DNA of 16,400 bases from Gammaproteobacteria bacterium RBG_16_57_12. GTDB taxonomy: Bacteria; Pseudomonadota; Gammaproteobacteria; RBG-16-57-12. Each line of letters opens with the position of its first letter. Position 1 is the stretch's first letter. Position numbers and translations under genes: made by a program. Where the stretch lies: contig MGXL01000079.1 in assembly GCA_001801365.1 (NCBI GenBank), positions 1 to 16,400 on the forward strand. Direction: 5' to 3'. Shown one piece after another: positions 14,041-16,400 of the stretch. The notes beneath the pieces were generated by a model. The model saw only the letters and a list, made by a program, of their open reading frames with translations. It searched no databases and was not told the origin of the DNA.

Positions 14041-14241
14041 ATGGCGTTGAAATGGTATGCAATCGAGAAATAGATTGACACCATTTTGCTCGGCATGTTG
14101 TTGGGCCTGGGTCTGGGCATCGCCTTCAGCAAGAAGGAAATGCCGAAATATACGGGTCCATCCGACCTTGACGCGGCCCGCCAGTCGCTGGATGGCTCCA
14201 CGCAGTCGATCCGGCAGGGCATGAAGAACATGCTGCCTTAA
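14041..14241 (+). pseudogene. Small single-pass membrane protein gene interrupted by an in-frame amber codon
   Basis: Frame 1 reads M-A-L-K-W-Y-A-I-E-K, then TAG (14071-14073), then I-D-T-I-L-L-G-M-L-L-G-L-G-L-G-I-A-F, a clear transmembrane helix, a K-K-E stop-transfer segment and a polar tail ending R-Q-G-M-K-N-M-L-P before TAA at 14241. With Gln in place of TAG (one C-to-T change) it would be a normal 66-residue membrane protein. Support for a real gene: AGGA five bases before ATG 14041, a good promoter upstream, and a stop 3 bp from the convergent rmuC stop. An in-frame ATG at 14023 is an alternative start. Translation could restart at TTG 14086 or ATG 14095 inside the helix, but without a ribosome binding site. 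No family recognised. It could be a recent pseudogene, a sequence error or amber read-through. Confidence 0.5.
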
Positions 14242-14244
14242 GGG

Positions 14245-15513
14245 TTATTCCTCTGTTTTGCTTTCTACGATTTTTGGCGCCATTTCAATCTGCTCGAGCC
14301 CGCCAAGCTCCTTGCTGGTATTGAGCCCCAGTTCGGTGAATTTGCGGACGCTGGGCATAATGCGCGTGTCATAGGAGCCGACCGCCCTGTTATAGCTGGA
14401 GACGCTGGCCTCCAGGCTGCGGCCCAGTTTGGAGAGATGTTCGGAGAAGGTGGCGAGCCGGCCATGGAGTTCCTCGCCGATCTGACGTATCCGTTCGGCG
14501 TTTTCCGCCAGGGCCTCCTGACGCCAGCCGTAGGCAACGGCACGCAGCAGGGCGACAAAGCTGGTGGGCGTGGCCAGCACCACTTTCTGTTGCAGGGAAT
14601 ATTCCAGCAGCTCACGGTCCTGTTCCAGTGCGCTGCCGAGAAACTGGTCGCCCGGGATGAACAGCACCACGAAATCCGGCGCCTGCTTGAACTGGCTCCA
14701 GTAGGCCTTGCCGGCCAGTTCCTTGACCCGCTCGCGCACCTTGCGGGCATGATGCAGCAGATGGCGGTTGCGCGTTTCATCATCACCCGCCTCCATCGCG
14801 TTCAAATACGCATCCAGCGGTGTCTTCACATCGACGACGATCTCCCGCCCGCCGGGCATGCGGATGATCATGTCCGGCCGGATATCGCCTTCATCGGTAC
14901 GGGTGTGCTCCTGCTCGTAGAAATCACAGTACTCCACCATGCCGGACAGTTCCGCCAGGCGCCGCAGCGTCATTTCACCCCATTGTCCGCGTACCTCGGG
15001 GCGGCGCAGCGCCTGGACCAGGTTGCGGGTTTCACCCTGCAGGGCCTGTTGGGTGTGTAGCAGTGTTTCCAGGTGTTTGCTCAAGGCGCCGTAGGCCTCC
15101 TTGCGTTCCTTTTCCATGAGCTGAATCTGCCGGTCGGATTTTTCCATGGTTTCACGCAAGGGTTTGAGCAGGTTTTCGATGGATTTTTCCTTTTGATCCA
15201 TCTCACCCTGGGCCTTGATGTGCAGTTGCTTCAGATTTTCCTGGGCGAGTTTCAAAAACTCTTCATTGCTGTTTCGCAGTGCCTGGCCGGACAGGGCGCT
15301 GAAGGTGGCGCTCATCTGTTCGCGGGCGTTCTCCAAGGCGGCGAGGCGTTCGCGATGATGTTCGGCGTCGGATTCCTGGGTGACCTGTAGCCGGGTGTTT
15401 TCCTGGCGCAACTGCGCCAGCCGGTGCTGCATGCGCCAATAGACAAACAGGCCGCCGAGCAGGCCGGTAAGCACCATGCTGATGATGAAGGTTGGCAAGG
15501 TTATCTGAGCCAT
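14245..15513 (-). CDS. rmuC: DNA recombination protein RmuC
   Basis: A 422-residue protein with the full RmuC layout: an N-terminal membrane anchor (about residues 4-25), a long coiled coil (about 28-185, Q-Q/E-R heptads such as L-A-Q-L-R-Q-E-N), then the restriction-nuclease-like RmuC domain beginning at R-R-P-E-V-R-G-Q-W-G-E (about 169-179) and including I-V-V-D-V-K-T-P-L-D-A-Y and F-V-V-L-F-I-P-G-D-Q-F. In E. coli RmuC limits inversions at short inverted repeats; the V-D-V-K segment matches a nuclease-core pattern, although activity is inferred from fold only. The gene starts 9 bp after the HAD phosphatase stop, so it belongs to the ubiG-phosphatase-rmuC operon. Its stop is 3 bp from the convergent small gene. 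Confidence 0.93.
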   Translation of the reverse strand: MAQITLPTFIISMVLTGLLGGLFVYWRMQHRLAQLRQENTRLQVTQESDAEHHRERLAALENAREQMSATFSALSGQALRNSNEEFLKLAQENLKQLHIKAQGEMDQKEKSIENLLKPLRETMEKSDRQIQLMEKERKEAYGALSKHLETLLHTQQALQGETRNLVQALRRPEVRGQWGEMTLRRLAELSGMVEYCDFYEQEHTRTDEGDIRPDMIIRMPGGREIVVDVKTPLDAYLNAMEAGDDETRNRHLLHHARKVRERVKELAGKAYWSQFKQAPDFVVLFIPGDQFLGSALEQDRELLEYSLQQKVVLATPTSFVALLRAVAYGWRQEALAENAERIRQIGEELHGRLATFSEHLSKLGRSLEASVSSYNRAVGSYDTRIMPSVRKFTELGLNTSKELGGLEQIEMAPKIVESKTEE

Positions 15514-15522
15514 GGTGAGCTG

Positions 15523-16206
15523 TTAACGGGCGCCATGGTTCGTCAGGCGGTCGACCCACACCAGGATATCGTGCGGGTTGCTGATCATGCCATCGGCGCC
15601 CCAGTACTCCGGGGTTTCATCGGAACCGATATACCCGAACAGTGCGATCAGGGTATGCATGCCGGCGCGGTTGCCTGCTTCGATATCGCGCTGGGCATCG
15701 CCGATGTACAGGCATTGCCCGGCCGCGCTTCCCGCCAGATTACAGGCGTGCAGCAAGGGGGCGGGATGAGGCTTGCGTTGCTCGACGGTATCACCGCTCA
15801 CCACGCAACGGGTCCGCCGGTAGAGATCGAGCGCCTGGAGCAGTGGATCGGTCAGCCAGGCCGGTTTGTTGGTGACGACTCCCCAGTTCATGCCGCGTTG
15901 TTCGATGGTTTGCAATACCTCCTCCATGCCCGGAAACAAGCGGGTGCGCCGGGCGATATGCCGGCGGTAATGATCAAGAAAGCGCTGCCGCAGCCCGGCA
16001 AAGCGCGTGTCATCGTCAGTCATGTCAAAGCCGAACGAGACGATGGCCGCAGCGCCATGGGAAACCACCGGGCGGATGGTTTCATAAGTCCGCGGCGGCT
16101 GTCCTTCTTCCATCAGGATGGCGTTGAGGGCATCGGCCAGGTCCGGCGCCGTGTCCAGCAGGGTGCCGTCCAGATCAAAGAGCAGGGTGTGCAACCGGTC
16201 AGTCAT
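15523..16206 (-). CDS. HAD-superfamily phosphatase, phosphoglycolate phosphatase (Gph) / MupP type
   Basis: A 227-residue HAD hydrolase with all four motifs: F-D11-L-D13-G-T (nucleophile and acid/base Asp), V-V-T-N-K-P (motif II Thr), R-K-P-H-P (motif III Lys) and I-G-D-A-Q-R-D (motif IV). The alpha-helical cap lies between about residues 15 and 80. The family includes Gph (2-phosphoglycolate) and MupP (N-acetylmuramate 6-phosphate, peptidoglycan recycling). Location directly after ubiG and the C-terminal pattern G-Y-I ... W-G-A-D fit MupP as in Pseudomonas, but the substrate cannot be decided from sequence alone. I chose ATG 16206, which overlaps the ubiG stop as ATGACTGA and implies translational coupling; a longer frame upstream lies inside ubiG. 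Confidence 0.88.
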   Translation of the reverse strand: MTDRLHTLLFDLDGTLLDTAPDLADALNAILMEEGQPPRTYETIRPVVSHGAAAIVSFGFDMTDDDTRFAGLRQRFLDHYRRHIARRTRLFPGMEEVLQTIEQRGMNWGVVTNKPAWLTDPLLQALDLYRRTRCVVSGDTVEQRKPHPAPLLHACNLAGSAAGQCLYIGDAQRDIEAGNRAGMHTLIALFGYIGSDETPEYWGADGMISNPHDILVWVDRLTNHGAR

Positions 16207-16400
16207 TACGGATGGCATGAACCAGATAGTTGACGGACACATCTTCATCAAGGCGGTATTGCCTGGTCAGCGGGTTGTAGCTCATGCCGCTCAGGTGCTG
16301 CAGTGCCAGGCCCGCCGCGCGCATCCACTCCGACAACTCGGAGGGGCGGATGAAGCTGCCGTAATCATGTGTGCCCTTGGGCAGCATGTGCAGCAGGTAT
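16199..16400 (-). CDS. ubiG: 3' end of ubiG, ubiquinone biosynthesis O-methyltransferase (partial)
   Basis: Only the C-terminal 66 or so residues are in the window; the 5' part lies beyond 16400. The visible part, M-L-P-K-G-T-H-D-Y then F-I-R-P-S-E-L, G-M-S-Y-N-P-L and V-N-Y-L-V-H-A, is characteristic of UbiG, which carries out both O-methylations in ubiquinone synthesis using S-adenosylmethionine. The catalytic Rossmann core is outside the window. It is the most upstream visible gene of the minus-strand operon and overlaps the phosphatase start by 8 bp. Confidence 0.9.
   Translation of the reverse strand, partial: YLLHMLPKGTHDYGSFIRPSELSEWMRAAGLALQHLSGMSYNPLTRQYRLDEDVSVNYLVHAIRND

Noticed and set aside
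13902..14231. 109-codon minus-strand open frame between rmuC and hpnD
   Set aside because: It has no start signal or domain, whereas the plus strand in the same place has a promoter, a ribosome binding site and a transmembrane helix.
14437..15390. Plus-strand open frames opposite rmuC
   Set aside because: Leu/Phe/Gln-rich antisense of the coiled-coil and nuclease-like parts of RmuC; no initiation signals.
15424..16233. 269-codon plus-strand open frame opposite the HAD phosphatase
   Set aside because: Shadow of a gene with all four HAD motifs in the other strand.

Overview
The window looks like chromosomal DNA of a free-living, moderately GC-rich gammaproteobacterium. This rests on the ubiG / MupP-type phosphatase / rmuC / hpnD / yciK-like block on the minus strand, a bacterial RIO kinase of the Pseudomonas type, a c-di-GMP-receptor secretion/pilus ATPase, and a PEP-CTERM (exosortase-sorted) protein with a sigma-54-type promoter. 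The genus cannot be fixed from these data; hopanoid-type squalene synthesis (hpnD) plus PEP-CTERM sorting would fit environmental sulfur-, methane- or ammonia-oxidising lineages.

Layout. 19-3043 (+): a papain-like protease fused to an alpha/beta-hydrolase, then an FmdE-like protein and a hemerythrin-like protein that probably form an operon. 3044-5964: an A/T-richer segment with a secreted SBBP beta-propeller/FN3 protein (3280-5484) and 480 bp without a convincing gene. 5965-6861 (-): a secreted L-type-lectin PEP-CTERM protein with a textbook GG-N10-GC sigma-54 promoter and a strong terminator hairpin. 7056-7988 (-): a double hot-dog, MaoC-like protein. 8266-9123 (+): a RIO-family kinase whose conserved N-terminus has no ATG, GTG or TTG start. 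9243-10169 (-): a GAF-like + GGDEF diguanylate cyclase, divergent from 10456-12225 (+), a GspE/PilB/MshE-type ATPase with an N-terminal MshEN c-di-GMP-binding region. 12222-16400 (-): yciK-like SDR, hpnD, rmuC, HAD phosphatase and the 3' end of ubiG, with one small plus-strand membrane-protein gene (14041-14241) broken by an amber codon.

How the genes may work together. The centre has a surface/attachment flavour: two exported multidomain proteins (propeller and lectin), a cyclase that makes c-di-GMP, and an ATPase family that binds it. The minus-strand block is housekeeping: ubiquinone, cell-wall recycling or 2-phosphoglycolate salvage, DNA maintenance and squalene/hopanoid precursors. The first three genes are accessory; their combination (intracellular hydrolase fusion, FmdE-like and hemerythrin-like proteins) has no function that I can name. 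No tRNA, rRNA, CRISPR array or intact insertion sequence was seen. The observations most worth checking are the start-less RIO kinase, the amber-interrupted small gene, the sigma-54 promoter of the lectin gene, the protease-hydrolase fusion and the c-di-GMP gene pair.
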